DNA of 64,000 nt. Source: Celeribacter baekdonensis. GTDB taxonomy: Bacteria > Pseudomonadota > Alphaproteobacteria > Rhodobacterales > Rhodobacteraceae. Under the pieces are notes generated by a model. It was not told where the DNA came from. It did no database searches and saw nothing but the letters and a program-made list of their open reading frames with translations. This document shows positions 25,420 through 34,145 of this stretch, piece by piece (position 1 is the stretch's first letter; each line of letters begins with the position of its first letter). Location: contig NZ_CP028475.1 in NCBI RefSeq assembly GCF_003047105.1, forward strand, positions 3,286,001-3,350,000, read 5' to 3'. The translations under genes were made by a program, and so were the position numbers.

Positions 25420-26184
25420 TCAGCCTAGGGTTAAACCGCCATCGACATGCACGGTCGCGCCGGTGATCTGGCGGGCTTCTGGGGACAGCAAGAAAGCGAC
25501 GGTTGCAGCGATGTCACTGGGTTCGGTGAGCCGCCCGGTGGGGGTGGCGGCCATGGCGGCAGACAGCGTGTCTGGTGACACCGCGAGATGGCCCCCGCCT
25601 TGTTTGCGGGTGAAGCCCGGCACCACCGCATTCACTGTGGTCCCCGTGGGCGCAAGTTGCAGCGCGAGCGCGCCAACCAAGGCTTCAATGGCGGCCTTTG
25701 CGGCGGAGGTGGTGGGAAAACTTGTACCCGCTTTGCCATGCACATGGGCGACGAACGAGCTGATAGCGATGACACGACCGCAGGGAGAGCGTTCAAGGTC
25801 GCTGAGGGCCTCTGATACCAAAAGAGCAAATGCGCCGGGCATCATTGCTAAGTCGCGCATCAAATCATCATGGGTGAAGCTGCCAAAAGGCGCTTTTGAG
25901 GCCTTGCCTGCGTTGCTGACGATCTGATCAATCTGTCCGAACGCGGATTTGGCGGCGGTGATCAGACGGGTGCATGTGGCGGGAATGGCGAGATCGCCGA
26001 GTTCCAAAACAACCTCCGAACCTGCCGTTCGACAGTCTTGGGCGACCGCCTCAAGGGCATCGGCGTTTTTACCGGTGTGTAAGAGGAGGGCGGTGTCAGG
26101 ACCGGCAGACCGCCGGGCGATGGCCGCGCCGATGCCGCTTGCCGCGCCGGTGATAAGGAGGGTGCGTTTCATTGGATCAGTCAT
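25420..26184 (-). CDS. SDR family protein lacking the catalytic tyrosine
   Basis: 254-residue short-chain dehydrogenase fold. The nucleotide motif is TGAASGIG, VSNAGKAS sits at the NAG position, ISSFVAH provides the Ser, VNAVVPGF follows, and the C-terminus is ITGATVHVDGG. In the active-site helix the text is FPTTSAAKAA: the Lys is present but the Tyr of Y-x3-K is replaced by Thr. Such proteins may be binding proteins, use unusual chemistry, or be inactive. It pairs with a TSUP exporter gene downstream. Confidence 0.85.
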   Translation of the reverse strand: MTDPMKRTLLITGAASGIGAAIARRSAGPDTALLLHTGKNADALEAVAQDCRTAGSEVVLELGDLAIPATCTRLITAAKSAFGQIDQIVSNAGKASKAPFGSFTHDDLMRDLAMMPGAFALLVSEALSDLERSPCGRVIAISSFVAHVHGKAGTSFPTTSAAKAAIEALVGALALQLAPTGTTVNAVVPGFTRKQGGGHLAVSPDTLSAAMAATPTGRLTEPSDIAATVAFLLSPEARQITGATVHVDGGLTLG

Positions 26185-26349
26185 ATCTTTCGTTGCGCAG
26201 GGCCGCTGTGTTTGTCCGGCTTGAAAGAACCGCCCGACGCGTTTGGCGGGGCGCGGTCATGCGGGATCTGTCATTCACTGTGCGGCGCTTTTGTGCGGCG
26301 TATCTTGGAGTTTGAGGGATGGGAATGCCTAAACTCGAATTTTTGTATA

Positions 26350-26359
26350 TGGTATACTA
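26350..26359. promoter_or_regulatory. GTATAC operator, site 1
   Basis: TGGTATACTA, one of six GTATAC palindromes in A+T-rich intergenic DNA of this window. It lies 166 bases upstream of the SDR gene (minus) and about 450 bases upstream of the peptide-type ABC operon. It resembles GntR/FadR-type operators. Confidence 0.5.
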
Positions 26360-26622
26360 AAATGACTGACAAGTGATTTTGTTAATTTTCCCGCTGCGGG
26401 CGGGTTTGATCGAAATATGCGCATTTCTCATCGCTGCGCTGCGCGATATTTCGTTATTTTCATAGAAATATGCCCCGATGCGTGTCTGGGGGCGCTCCGT
26501 GCGACGCTTGGTGAGACTCTGCCATCCGATTCTGCTGCACTGCAATATTGGATACAGATTTTCGATTTTCTCGCGTTCATGACTCGAGTTTCGTATTCTG
26601 TTGCGGGCGTTTGGGGCCTGAA

Positions 26623-26650
26623 GTGCAATAAATTTGCACAATATTTGTGC
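26623..26650. promoter_or_regulatory. Overlapping GTGCAA/TTGCAC and GCACAA/TTGTGC palindromes
   Basis: GTGCAA-TAAAT-TTGCAC (26623-26639) overlaps GCACAA-TAT-TTGTGC (26636-26650); both are perfect inverted repeats. They lie 157 bases upstream of the ABC operon start and look like a tandem binding site for a dimeric regulator that is not identified here. Confidence 0.45.
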
Positions 26651-26806
26651 GAAAGTTGAAGCCGATGGTCCCAAGGCCTTTTTGTTGTCACGAAGTCGTT
26701 GACAGTTTTTTCGACTGCTTCCTAGGCTTGGTGAGGGAATGTCGGCACTCGTCAAAAAACACCTGAGCCAATCAGGCCATGACCTCCTTAGCCAACGGGA
26801 AAAAAG

Positions 26807-28306
26807 ATGAACGCACTTACACGCACCGCTTTTCGGGCCACGCTTCCGCGCGCGCTCTTATCCGCGCTTTTTCTAGGCGCCGCCGCCCCGCTTTATGCCG
26901 CCGGACTGACCATTGCCATCGGGTCTGAGCCGACCACCCTTGATCCGCAACAACGCGACGACGGGGCGGAACGCGCCATCACTGACAATATTTTTGAAAC
27001 GCTGCTGGAGCGCACCCCCGATGGCGTGCTGGTTCCCGGCCTTGCTCTCGAGATGCCGACACAGGTTGATCCGCTGACGTGGGAATTCAAACTGAAGCCC
27101 GATGTCAGCTTTACCAACGGCGAGCCGTTCAATGCCGACGCAGTTGTCACCTCTGTCCTGCGGATCATCAACCCGGACTATAATTCGGAACAAATGGCCT
27201 ATCTGGGCACGATTGAAAGCGCCGCTAAGGTGGATGATCTGACCGTGCATATCACCACCAAATCCCCTGACCCGGTGCTGCCGGCGCGGATGTATTGGAT
27301 GAAAATGGTTCCGGCGCGCTATTCCGCAGATCCCGAATTTGGCATGACGCCCATCGGCACCGGTCCATATGAAATCTCCCATTGGGAACGCGGTGAAAGC
27401 ATCACGTTGGTGCGCAATGATGCCTATTGGGGCGATGCGCCGGAGATTGATGATGTCACCTACCGTTTTGTCAGCGAGCCGGGCACGCGCCTGTCGGGGT
27501 TGATGGCGGGGGAGTTGGATGTGATCCGCAACCTCTACCCGGAATTTGCCGCAGCCGTGCCAAAAGCGATCACCGCGCAGGGGCTTGAGACCTCTACGCT
27601 GGTGCTGTCCACCGCCAACCCGGTGATGCAAGACCCGAAAGTGCGCAAGGCGATGAACCTTGCAATCGACCGCGCGGCTTTGGCCGAGGCGCTGTTTGTC
27701 GGCAATGCACAGCCGGTCAAAGGCCAGCTTGTGAACCCGAAAAGCTTTGGCTTTAACACCAGCCTGCCCGCCTACACCTATGACCCAGAGCAAGCTAAGG
27801 CGCTGATCAAAGAGGCGGGGGCCACAGGCCAAAAGATCACCCTCGTGGGTGAATCTGGTCGGTGGCTGAAAGACCGCGAGTTGATCGAGGCCGTGGGGTC
27901 TTACTGGGCGGAAATCGGTTTGGATGTGGACATCCGCATCGAGGAATTCGGTGAATATCTCAATCAGCTCTTTGACAAAAACAGCCGTCCTGACGCGATT
28001 TTTGTGACCAATTCCGACGAGTTGCTTGATGCGGATCGTCCGCTGACCGCGGCTTTGGAGTTCGGTGCAAGCTATGCCTCCAATGTCGATGAAGAAATGG
28101 CCGCCGCCATTCAGGCCGCCCGCTCGGAAACCGATGTTGAGGCCCGCGCGGCACTTTATGATGAGATCACGCAAAAGGCGTATGATCTTGATTACTTGGC
28201 ACCGCTGCTCAATCAAGAAGACGTTTATGGCCTTAGCGAGCGGTTGAATTGGACCCCCCGCATCGACGCCAAACTTTTGGTCAAGGAAATGTCTGTGACC
28301 GAGTGA
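26807..28306 (+). CDS. Peptide/nickel-type ABC transporter substrate-binding protein
   Basis: 499 residues, SBP_bac_5 (DppA/OppA) family. The N-terminal signal peptide is basic then hydrophobic (PRALLSALFLGAAAPLYA). The mature protein starts LTIAIGSEPTTLDPQQRDDG, the classical family entry; WEFKLKPDVSFTNGEPFNAD and YEISHWERGESITLVRNDAYWG are further family blocks. Ligands range from peptides and opines to glutathione and sugars. Four transport genes follow, then a convergent gamma-glutamyltransferase, so a gamma-glutamyl or amide-linked ligand is plausible but unproven. Its promoter region has a GTATAC site. Confidence 0.92.
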   Translation: MNALTRTAFRATLPRALLSALFLGAAAPLYAAGLTIAIGSEPTTLDPQQRDDGAERAITDNIFETLLERTPDGVLVPGLALEMPTQVDPLTWEFKLKPDVSFTNGEPFNADAVVTSVLRIINPDYNSEQMAYLGTIESAAKVDDLTVHITTKSPDPVLPARMYWMKMVPARYSADPEFGMTPIGTGPYEISHWERGESITLVRNDAYWGDAPEIDDVTYRFVSEPGTRLSGLMAGELDVIRNLYPEFAAAVPKAITAQGLETSTLVLSTANPVMQDPKVRKAMNLAIDRAALAEALFVGNAQPVKGQLVNPKSFGFNTSLPAYTYDPEQAKALIKEAGATGQKITLVGESGRWLKDRELIEAVGSYWAEIGLDVDIRIEEFGEYLNQLFDKNSRPDAIFVTNSDELLDADRPLTAALEFGASYASNVDEEMAAAIQAARSETDVEARAALYDEITQKAYDLDYLAPLLNQEDVYGLSERLNWTPRIDAKLLVKEMSVTE

Positions 28307-28331
28307 TCGGTCGGCATTTTTCAACCTCACA

Positions 28332-28360
28332 GGCAGAGCGGACCATGGGTTGGCTCTGCC
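28332..28360 (+). other. Hairpin after the binding-protein gene
   Basis: GGCAGAGC (28332-28339) and GCTCTGCC (28353-28360) with a 13-base loop, between the binding-protein and permease genes. Such hairpins usually stabilise the binding-protein message or reduce read-through, which gives excess binding protein. Confidence 0.5.
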
Positions 28361-28390
28361 CCTCGCAATTTTCAGGAATGGAGCGGACTC

Positions 28391-29311
28391 ATGGGGACGT
28401 TCATATTAAGGCGATCTCTTCAGGGATTCCTTGTGGTGCTTGGCGTAACGATTGTGGTGTTTGTCGCGACCCGAATGATTGGCGATCCGGCGCAAGTGAT
28501 GTTGCCGTTGTCGGCCACGGATGCGCAACGCGCCGCCTTTGAGCAACAATTCGGCTTGGATCGCCCGATGGACGCGCAGTTCATCAGTTTTGTGGGCGAT
28601 CTGATGCGGTTCGATTTTGGCGAAAGTCTCTGGCAGCGCCGCTCAGCGCTTGAGGTGGTACTTGAAAAATTACCCAAAACTCTTGAGTTGATCGGGGTGG
28701 GGCTGTTGCTGGCAACGGTGGTTGGTATTCCACTTGGCGCTTTGGCTGCCGTGCGTCCCGATGGTCTGTTTGATCGCATCGTTGTCGGGTTGAGCCTGAC
28801 GGGGCTGTCCGTGCCGCAATTCTGGCTTGGGCTTTTGCTCATCATGGTGTTTGCGGTGGGGCTTGGCTGGGTGCCGACCTTTGGCTCCGGCTCACTCGCG
28901 CATATGATCCTACCGGCGCTCACGCTGGCCGTGCCGTCTATGGCGCGGATCATGATGCTGGTGCGGTCCTCGGTGATCAACGAGTTGAACCAACAATATG
29001 TGCGCACCGCCAAGGCGCGCGGAATGCCGTTTGGCCGGGTGCTGTTTCAACACGCCATGCGCAACGCGCTTGTCCCGGTTTTGACGCTCGTTGGCTGGGA
29101 AGTGATCAGCGCATGGGCGGGGTACACAGTGGTGGTCGAGACGGTCTTTGCCTGGCCTGGCCTAGGATTTACCGCGATGAAGGCGATCAATCACAGCGAT
29201 CTGTTCTTACTGCAAGCCATCGTCTTTGTCGTCGCGGTCGGCATCGTCTTGGTCAACATCGGGCTCGATGTGTTGTTTAAGCTGATCGACCCACGGATCA
29301 AGGAGGCTTGA
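28391..29311 (+). CDS. Peptide-type ABC transporter permease (DppB-like)
   Basis: 306 residues, six membrane segments. The DppB/OppB pattern is clear: a first segment LQGFLVVLGVTIVVFVATRM, a periplasmic domain with FEQQFGLDRPMDAQF, LSLTGLSVPQFWLGLLLI, and the EAA-type loop RTAKARGMPFGRVLFQHAMRN that contacts the ATPase. It is the first of two permeases; the second starts three bases after its stop. Confidence 0.92.
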   Translation: MGTFILRRSLQGFLVVLGVTIVVFVATRMIGDPAQVMLPLSATDAQRAAFEQQFGLDRPMDAQFISFVGDLMRFDFGESLWQRRSALEVVLEKLPKTLELIGVGLLLATVVGIPLGALAAVRPDGLFDRIVVGLSLTGLSVPQFWLGLLLIMVFAVGLGWVPTFGSGSLAHMILPALTLAVPSMARIMMLVRSSVINELNQQYVRTAKARGMPFGRVLFQHAMRNALVPVLTLVGWEVISAWAGYTVVVETVFAWPGLGFTAMKAINHSDLFLLQAIVFVVAVGIVLVNIGLDVLFKLIDPRIKEA

Positions 29312-29314
29312 CCC

Positions 29315-30283
29315 ATGACACTCACCTCACCCTCGATGTCTGACACCTCCACAACACAAAGGACTCTCATGTCATTCGCACCCGTTGGGCGCTTTCTCAA
29401 AGAGCTGTGGCGGGACAAAGCGGGCTTTGCTGGTTTTGCCTTTCTCGTCCTTTTGGTGCTCGCCGCCGTGTTTGCGCCTCTGCTTGCGCCCCATGACCCG
29501 GCCGCGCAATCGGTGATGGCGCGGCTCAAGCCGCCCATTTGGATGGAGGGCAGCGTCAGCGGCTATGTGCTTGGCACGGACATGCTGGGCCGCGACATTC
29601 TCTCTCGGCTCTTGTTTGGCGCGCGCTCGTCCTTGTTGGTCTCCGTGTCGGTTGTGGCGCTGGCCGGGTCTTTCGGCGTCATGGCCGGGCTTGTGGCAGG
29701 CTACAAAGGCGGGCTGACCGATGCGTTGATCATGCGGGTCGTGGATGTTCAGGTTGCCTTTCCGGGCCTGCTTTTGACCCTGCTTTTGGTTGCTGTGATT
29801 GGGCCATCGACCGCGACGATCATCATCGTTTTGGCCTTTTCCAACTGGATGATTTACACTCGTGTGGTGCGTGGGATCGTGATGTCGTTGCGCCAAACGC
29901 CCTTTGTCGAAGCGGCCGAGGTCGTCGGCTGCAAAAGCGCGCGGATCATCCTCAAACACATCCTGCCAAACTTGATTTCGCCACTGCTGACGCTGGCGAT
30001 CCTTGAATTCACCAATATTATCTTGGCCGAAGCGGCGCTTTCATTTCTGGGTCTCGGGGTGCAACCCCCCGCGACGAGCTGGGGCCTCGATGTGGCGGGG
30101 GGCAAAAACTACATGATGATCGCGTGGTGGCCGATCACCTTCCCGGGGCTTTGCATCGCGATGACGGTGCTTTCAATCAACCTTTTCGCCAACTGGCTGC
30201 GGGTCACGACGGAACCTGCCGAACGTGAAAAACGCTACGCCCGTGGCCGTGCCGCCAAAATGCGGCGCGCAAAAAAGACCTGA
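29315..30283 (+). CDS. Peptide-type ABC transporter permease (DppC-like)
   Basis: 322 residues from the ATG at 29315, which has AAGGAGG upstream; an ATG at 29369 is a weaker alternative. DppC/OppC features: a cytoplasmic start, LVLLVLAAVFAPLLAPHDPA at the first membrane segment, GTDMLGRDILSRLLFGARSS, and VEAAEVVGCKSARIILKHI in the ATPase-contact loop, then LGLGVQPPATSWG. The basic C-terminal tail is unremarkable. Confidence 0.92.
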   Translation: MTLTSPSMSDTSTTQRTLMSFAPVGRFLKELWRDKAGFAGFAFLVLLVLAAVFAPLLAPHDPAAQSVMARLKPPIWMEGSVSGYVLGTDMLGRDILSRLLFGARSSLLVSVSVVALAGSFGVMAGLVAGYKGGLTDALIMRVVDVQVAFPGLLLTLLLVAVIGPSTATIIIVLAFSNWMIYTRVVRGIVMSLRQTPFVEAAEVVGCKSARIILKHILPNLISPLLTLAILEFTNIILAEAALSFLGLGVQPPATSWGLDVAGGKNYMMIAWWPITFPGLCIAMTVLSINLFANWLRVTTEPAEREKRYARGRAAKMRRAKKT

Positions 30284-30310
30284 CCTCAGATCAGATCGGA
30301 AAGTGAAAAA

Positions 30311-31336
30311 ATGGCATACGCACAACCCACACCCATCCTAGACGTCCGCGATCTTCACGTGGAATTCGATACAATGTCGGGCCTCGTTCAGGGCCTGCGC
30401 GGGGTTTCTTTTTCGGTCATGCCGGGGGAAACTTTGGCGCTGGTCGGGGAAAGTGGCTCCGGCAAAAGCGTGACCGCGCAGGCTATTATGGGGCTTATTG
30501 GTCTGCCGGGTTCTATTGTCTCGGGGGATATTCTTTGGAAAGGTCAGTCGCTTTTGACGCCGGAGGGGCAAAAGAAGGCAGCCACTTTGCGCGGCAAGTC
30601 CCTGTCCATGGTGTTCCAAGATCCGATGACTTCGCTCAACCCGCTGATGACCATCGGTGCGCATCTGATCGAGGTGTTGCGGCGGCATATGAAGCTCTCG
30701 AAACCCCAAGCCTTTGCGCGCGGTGTTGAGTTGCTTGAGGCCGTTGGCATCACCGAACCGCGCCGTCGTATGGCGCAATATCCGCATGAGTTTTCCGGCG
30801 GGATGCGCCAGCGCGTGATGATCGCTCTGGCCATCGCTTGTGAGCCGGACCTTTTGATTGCAGATGAACCCACCACAGCGCTTGATGTGACCATTCAGGC
30901 GCAAGTGCTTGATCTTTTGGCCGATTTGCAAAAGTCCATGGGCCTGTCCATCGTTTTGATCACCCATGATCTTGGCATCGTGGCCGGGCTATGTGAGCGG
31001 GTGGCGGTGATGTATGCGGGCTCGATTGTCGAGGCGGGCAGTGCGGCGACCGTGTTTGAACAGGCCGAACATCCTTATACCCAAGGCCTCATTCGCTCGA
31101 CCCCGCGCTTGGATGATCGTCGTGATCGGCTCGTTTCCATTGAGGGCGCACCGCCAAGTCTATTACACCCGCCAAAGGGCTGCGCGTTTCAATCGCGTTG
31201 TCCGGTGGCGTCACGCCAATGCGATACCAAACCCGCACGGCAAGAGACGCCTGCGGGCGGATCGGTGTCCTGCTGGACGCCGTCGCTTCCGGCTTGGGCG
31301 GATGTGGCCAAAACCACGGAGGTGCATGCCCGATGA
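30311..31336 (+). CDS. Peptide-type ABC transporter ATP-binding protein (DppD-like)
   Basis: 341 residues. Walker A is GESGSGKSVTAQ (about 48-59), the Q-loop is VFQDPMTSLNPLM, the signature is FSGGMRQRVMIALAIA, and Walker B is LLIADEPTTALD with the H-loop THDLG. The C-terminal oligopeptide-transporter extension has HPPKGCAFQSRCPVAS and further Cys, which bind an iron-sulfur cluster in some family members. Its stop overlaps the next ATPase start (ATGA). Confidence 0.92.
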   Translation: MAYAQPTPILDVRDLHVEFDTMSGLVQGLRGVSFSVMPGETLALVGESGSGKSVTAQAIMGLIGLPGSIVSGDILWKGQSLLTPEGQKKAATLRGKSLSMVFQDPMTSLNPLMTIGAHLIEVLRRHMKLSKPQAFARGVELLEAVGITEPRRRMAQYPHEFSGGMRQRVMIALAIACEPDLLIADEPTTALDVTIQAQVLDLLADLQKSMGLSIVLITHDLGIVAGLCERVAVMYAGSIVEAGSAATVFEQAEHPYTQGLIRSTPRLDDRRDRLVSIEGAPPSLLHPPKGCAFQSRCPVASRQCDTKPARQETPAGGSVSCWTPSLPAWADVAKTTEVHAR

Positions 31337-32364
31337 CCGATCTGTCCAACCGGTTCAACCCCGCCCACCCTGTGCCATCCGAGTCGCCGATTTTGTCGGT
31401 GCGCGGGCTGTGCGTGACTTTCGATGGCCCACGCGAAGGGCTTTGGGGGCCGCCGAAAAAGGTCCAGGCGCTCGACAATATCACCTTTGATTTGGCGCGT
31501 GGAAAGACGCTTGGCCTTGTCGGCGAGTCCGGTTCCGGCAAGTCCACGCTGGGCCGCGCGATCATGCGCCGCTTGCCCCTGTCCAACGGGCGGGTGTTTT
31601 TCGAGGGTAAGGATATCACGGCTGTGAAAGGCGAGGCGCTGCGGCGTTTGACCCGCAATATTCAGCTCATTTTCCAAGATCCCTACACCAGCCTCAATCC
31701 ACGGATGAAGGTGCTTGAACTCATTGCCGAGCCTTTACTGGTGCATGGTCTGGTGTCCTCTCTTGATGAGGCGCGTGATCAGGTGGTCGAACTGTTGCGT
31801 TTGGTAAACCTGCCCGTGGAGACCATCGACCGGTTTCCGCACAGCTTTTCCGGGGGCCAACGTCAACGCATCGGCATCGCGCGGGCGCTGGCGCTTAAAC
31901 CGCAGCTCATCATCGCCGACGAACCTGTCTCGGCGCTTGACGTGTCGGTGCGCGCGCAGGTGGTGAACCTGATGCAGGATTTGCAACAGGAGTTGGGGCT
32001 GACCTATGTTTTCATCGCCCATGACCTGTCCGTGGTGCGCCATATTTCCCATGACATCGCAATCCTGCATCGCGGACATATGGTGGAAATGGCAGGTCGG
32101 GACATGATCTATGACGCTCCAGAACATCCCTACACCAAGGTGCTGTTGTCCGCTGTGCCGGAGCCCGATCCAAGTCATCGCCGCAATGGCGGGGCGAATG
32201 CGCCCAAGACCCTGCCGACCCAGACCTTAGCCTTTGATGGGGTCGGGTGTCGGTATCGGAAATGCTGTGACAAGGCCGGAGGGCATTGCCAACGCGAAGC
32301 GCCGCCTTTTGCCAAACATGAGGGCGGGCATTGGGCTGCCTGTTGGCATGTTGGGATGACGTAA
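31333..32364 (+). CDS. Peptide-type ABC transporter ATP-binding protein (DppF-like)
   Basis: 343 residues from the ATG at 31333, chosen for the ATGA overlap with the previous stop. Walker A is GESGSGKSTLGRA, the signature is FSGGQRQRIGIARALA, and Walker B is LIIADEPVSALDVSVRAQ with the H-loop AHDLSV. The Cys-rich C-terminal extension (VGCRYRKCCDKAGGHC) resembles the iron-sulfur-binding tails of Dpp-type ATPases. It is the last gene of the transporter and is followed by a terminator. Confidence 0.92.
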   Translation: MTDLSNRFNPAHPVPSESPILSVRGLCVTFDGPREGLWGPPKKVQALDNITFDLARGKTLGLVGESGSGKSTLGRAIMRRLPLSNGRVFFEGKDITAVKGEALRRLTRNIQLIFQDPYTSLNPRMKVLELIAEPLLVHGLVSSLDEARDQVVELLRLVNLPVETIDRFPHSFSGGQRQRIGIARALALKPQLIIADEPVSALDVSVRAQVVNLMQDLQQELGLTYVFIAHDLSVVRHISHDIAILHRGHMVEMAGRDMIYDAPEHPYTKVLLSAVPEPDPSHRRNGGANAPKTLPTQTLAFDGVGCRYRKCCDKAGGHCQREAPPFAKHEGGHWAACWHVGMT

Positions 32365-32383
32365 GATTGGTCTGACGGATCAT

Positions 32384-32420
32384 AACAGGGGCGCCCATCG
32401 GAGCGCCCCTGTTGGTTTTC
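32384..32420. terminator. Terminator between the ABC operon and the ggt gene
   Basis: AACAGGGGCGC (32384-32394) pairs perfectly with GCGCCCCTGTT (32403-32413), followed by GGTTTTC on the plus strand. It should end the transporter operon, and may also serve the convergent ggt gene. Confidence 0.75.
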
Positions 32421-32441
32421 TATGGTTTGGTTTCTTATGGT

Positions 32442-33908
32442 TTAGCGCCCCAATGCCGTGCCGTCTTTGCGCGGGTCCGACCCGGCGATCAGCCCGCCAT
32501 CGGGCGCGCGCATCACGCATTGCGCCCCGCCAAAGTCACTGCGCCCGCCCAATTCACCCGCGCCGGTCGCATCCTCAAATCCGGCCATTTTGAGCGCTGC
32601 GGCAAAGGCCGGATCACTGCCCGGCTCAAGCGCGATGCGCGTGTCGCTTTCAAGTCGCCAGCGCGGCGCATTGATCGCCACTTGCACATCTTGCCCCCAT
32701 GCCGCCACGCGCAGCATCATCTGAATATGGCCCTGCGGTTGCATCAACCCACCGACCACGCCAAAGACCGCGTGAAACACACCCTCTTTAAGCGCCGCCG
32801 CCGGGATGACGGTATGGTAGGGCCGCTTGCCACCCGCCACACCATTGATATGCCCCGGCGCGGAAAATCCATGGCCGCGGTTTTGCAGGCAGATGCCCAA
32901 TTCCGGCACGCCAATGCCCGATCCAAACCGTTTGAACACGCTGCTCATCAGAGTGACGGCAAAGCCCTCACGATCGACAATCGCGGTGCACACGGTGTTG
33001 CCGGACGGGTCGGCGACGGTGTTGCGGGCATATTTCATGCCGTCGCGGGTGGCTTTGACCACCTCGATCATGCTCGTCGGGTCGTCCATCGGCAGGTCCA
33101 GAGCGTCGAGTGTTTCAAGCGCCTTGAGCACGCCGATACCATGGGTGTTGGGCGGGCATTCGAGCACCTCGATGCCTTTGAACATGCGCCGCACCGGAAC
33201 ATCAAAAAAGCCCTCATGCGCCGCAAGGTCTTCGACGGTCAAAAGCGCGCAGCGTGCTTTTGCGGCCCGTTCGATCGCCTCCGCGACCTCACCTTTATAA
33301 AACGCATCCGGGCCGTGGGCGGCGATGGCGTCTAAAAGATCCGCCAGTGCAGGATTGGCAAAACGGTCCCCAGCCTTTGGGATGTTCGCGCCACGATATA
33401 TCAGGTTCGATGCGGGGTCGTTTTGGATGACATTGGCAAAAATCGCCCATTCACGGGCGCAAATCGGTGCGACGTCAAAGCCATCGCGTGCAAGTTCAAT
33501 CGCGGGCGCGAGCAGGTCGGCAAAGGGCAGGCGGCCAAAACGGGCGTGCAAATCGGCCCAGCCGCGCGCCAGACCGGGCGTGGTGACCGAATAAGGATGG
33601 CGTTCTGGAATTTTTTGATCCGGGAAACCGGCGACATGAGCAGGGGTCAGCGCCATAGGTGCGCGCCCGGTGCCATTATACGTCAGCGGTGCCTCATTGG
33701 GCGGCAGCAGCATGGCAAGGCTGTCACCGCCAAGCCCGGTTGCCATCGGTTCCACGACACCAAGCACCGCATCCGCCGCAATCGCGGCATCCACGGCGGT
33801 GCCGCCGCGTGCGAGCATCTCCATGGCGGCTGCGGCGGCCCGCGGATGCCCGGTGGCGACGGCTTCGGTGGTGCTTTTGAGGGCGGTCGGGGTGGGGGCA
33901 TTGGTCAT
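32442..33908 (-). CDS. ggt: Gamma-glutamyltransferase family protein, cytosolic type
   Basis: 488 residues from the ATG at 33908; the open frame extends to 33968 without a ribosome site. It is an Ntn-hydrolase related to gamma-glutamyltranspeptidase and cephalosporin acylases. The autocatalytic nucleophile is expected at Thr305 in GNTVCTAIVD, which aligns with the TTH-x-SVVD start of the small subunit. Other family blocks are GGTAVDAAIAADAVLGVVEP, GLGGDSLAMLL, FGSGIGVPELGICLQNRG and FGVVGGLMQPQGH. There is no signal peptide, so unlike E. coli Ggt it should act in the cytoplasm, like B. subtilis YwrD. A substrate with a gamma-glutamyl or similar amide bond, brought in by the adjacent ABC system, is a reasonable guess. 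Confidence 0.85.
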   Translation of the reverse strand: MTNAPTPTALKSTTEAVATGHPRAAAAAMEMLARGGTAVDAAIAADAVLGVVEPMATGLGGDSLAMLLPPNEAPLTYNGTGRAPMALTPAHVAGFPDQKIPERHPYSVTTPGLARGWADLHARFGRLPFADLLAPAIELARDGFDVAPICAREWAIFANVIQNDPASNLIYRGANIPKAGDRFANPALADLLDAIAAHGPDAFYKGEVAEAIERAAKARCALLTVEDLAAHEGFFDVPVRRMFKGIEVLECPPNTHGIGVLKALETLDALDLPMDDPTSMIEVVKATRDGMKYARNTVADPSGNTVCTAIVDREGFAVTLMSSVFKRFGSGIGVPELGICLQNRGHGFSAPGHINGVAGGKRPYHTVIPAAALKEGVFHAVFGVVGGLMQPQGHIQMMLRVAAWGQDVQVAINAPRWRLESDTRIALEPGSDPAFAAALKMAGFEDATGAGELGGRSDFGGAQCVMRAPDGGLIAGSDPRKDGTALGR

Positions 33909-34099
33909 GGTGCGGTGACGTCCTTGTGTCGGAGATTCTCTTTCGGTCAGTTTGGCATAGAAATCCAAAAAAGTATGTAATTTGTATTTCTAACTGTGAT
34001 CGTTATTTTTGCATAAAATTAAAAAATACATTAAAAACATAATGATAATTCAATTTTAACTTTTTGAGCAGCCGAGAAATAAGCTGTAGACCTTAAATT

Positions 34100-34109
34100 T
34101 GGTATACAG
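34100..34109. promoter_or_regulatory. GTATAC operator, site 2
   Basis: TGGTATACAG in the A+T-rich promoter region of the diiron oxidase operon, 90 bases upstream of its start codon and 191 bases upstream of ggt. Confidence 0.5.
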
Positions 34110-34115
34110 TATGGT

Positions 34116-34145
34116 GACTGTAGGAGCCCAAAGACTCTTGCAGTC
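34116..34145 (+). promoter_or_regulatory. Leader hairpin of the diiron oxidase operon
   Basis: GACTGTAGGAG (34116-34126), loop CCCAAAGA, CTCTTGCAGTC (34135-34145): an 11-pair stem with two G-U pairs in RNA. No T-run follows, so it is not a standard terminator; a structured 5' leader is more likely. Confidence 0.4.

Larger units (their letters stand above)
26185..26806. other. Long divergent intergenic region
   Basis: 622 bases without a convincing gene; small frames here have poor codon use. It holds a GTATAC operator (26350-26359), inverted GAAATAT arms (ATATTTC 26446-26452, GAAATAT 26465-26471) and stacked GTGCAA/GCACAA palindromes (26623-26650). It should contain promoters for the SDR-TSUP pair (minus) and the peptide-type ABC operon (plus). 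Confidence 0.6.

Noticed and set aside
26417..26659. 80-codon plus-strand ORF in the long intergenic region
   Set aside because: No ribosome site, codon use unlike the neighbours, and it overlaps the inverted repeats that look regulatory.
26873..28330. Long minus-strand ORF opposite the peptide-type binding-protein gene
   Set aside because: Antisense shadow of a strong SBP_bac_5 gene, a common artefact of G+C-rich third positions.
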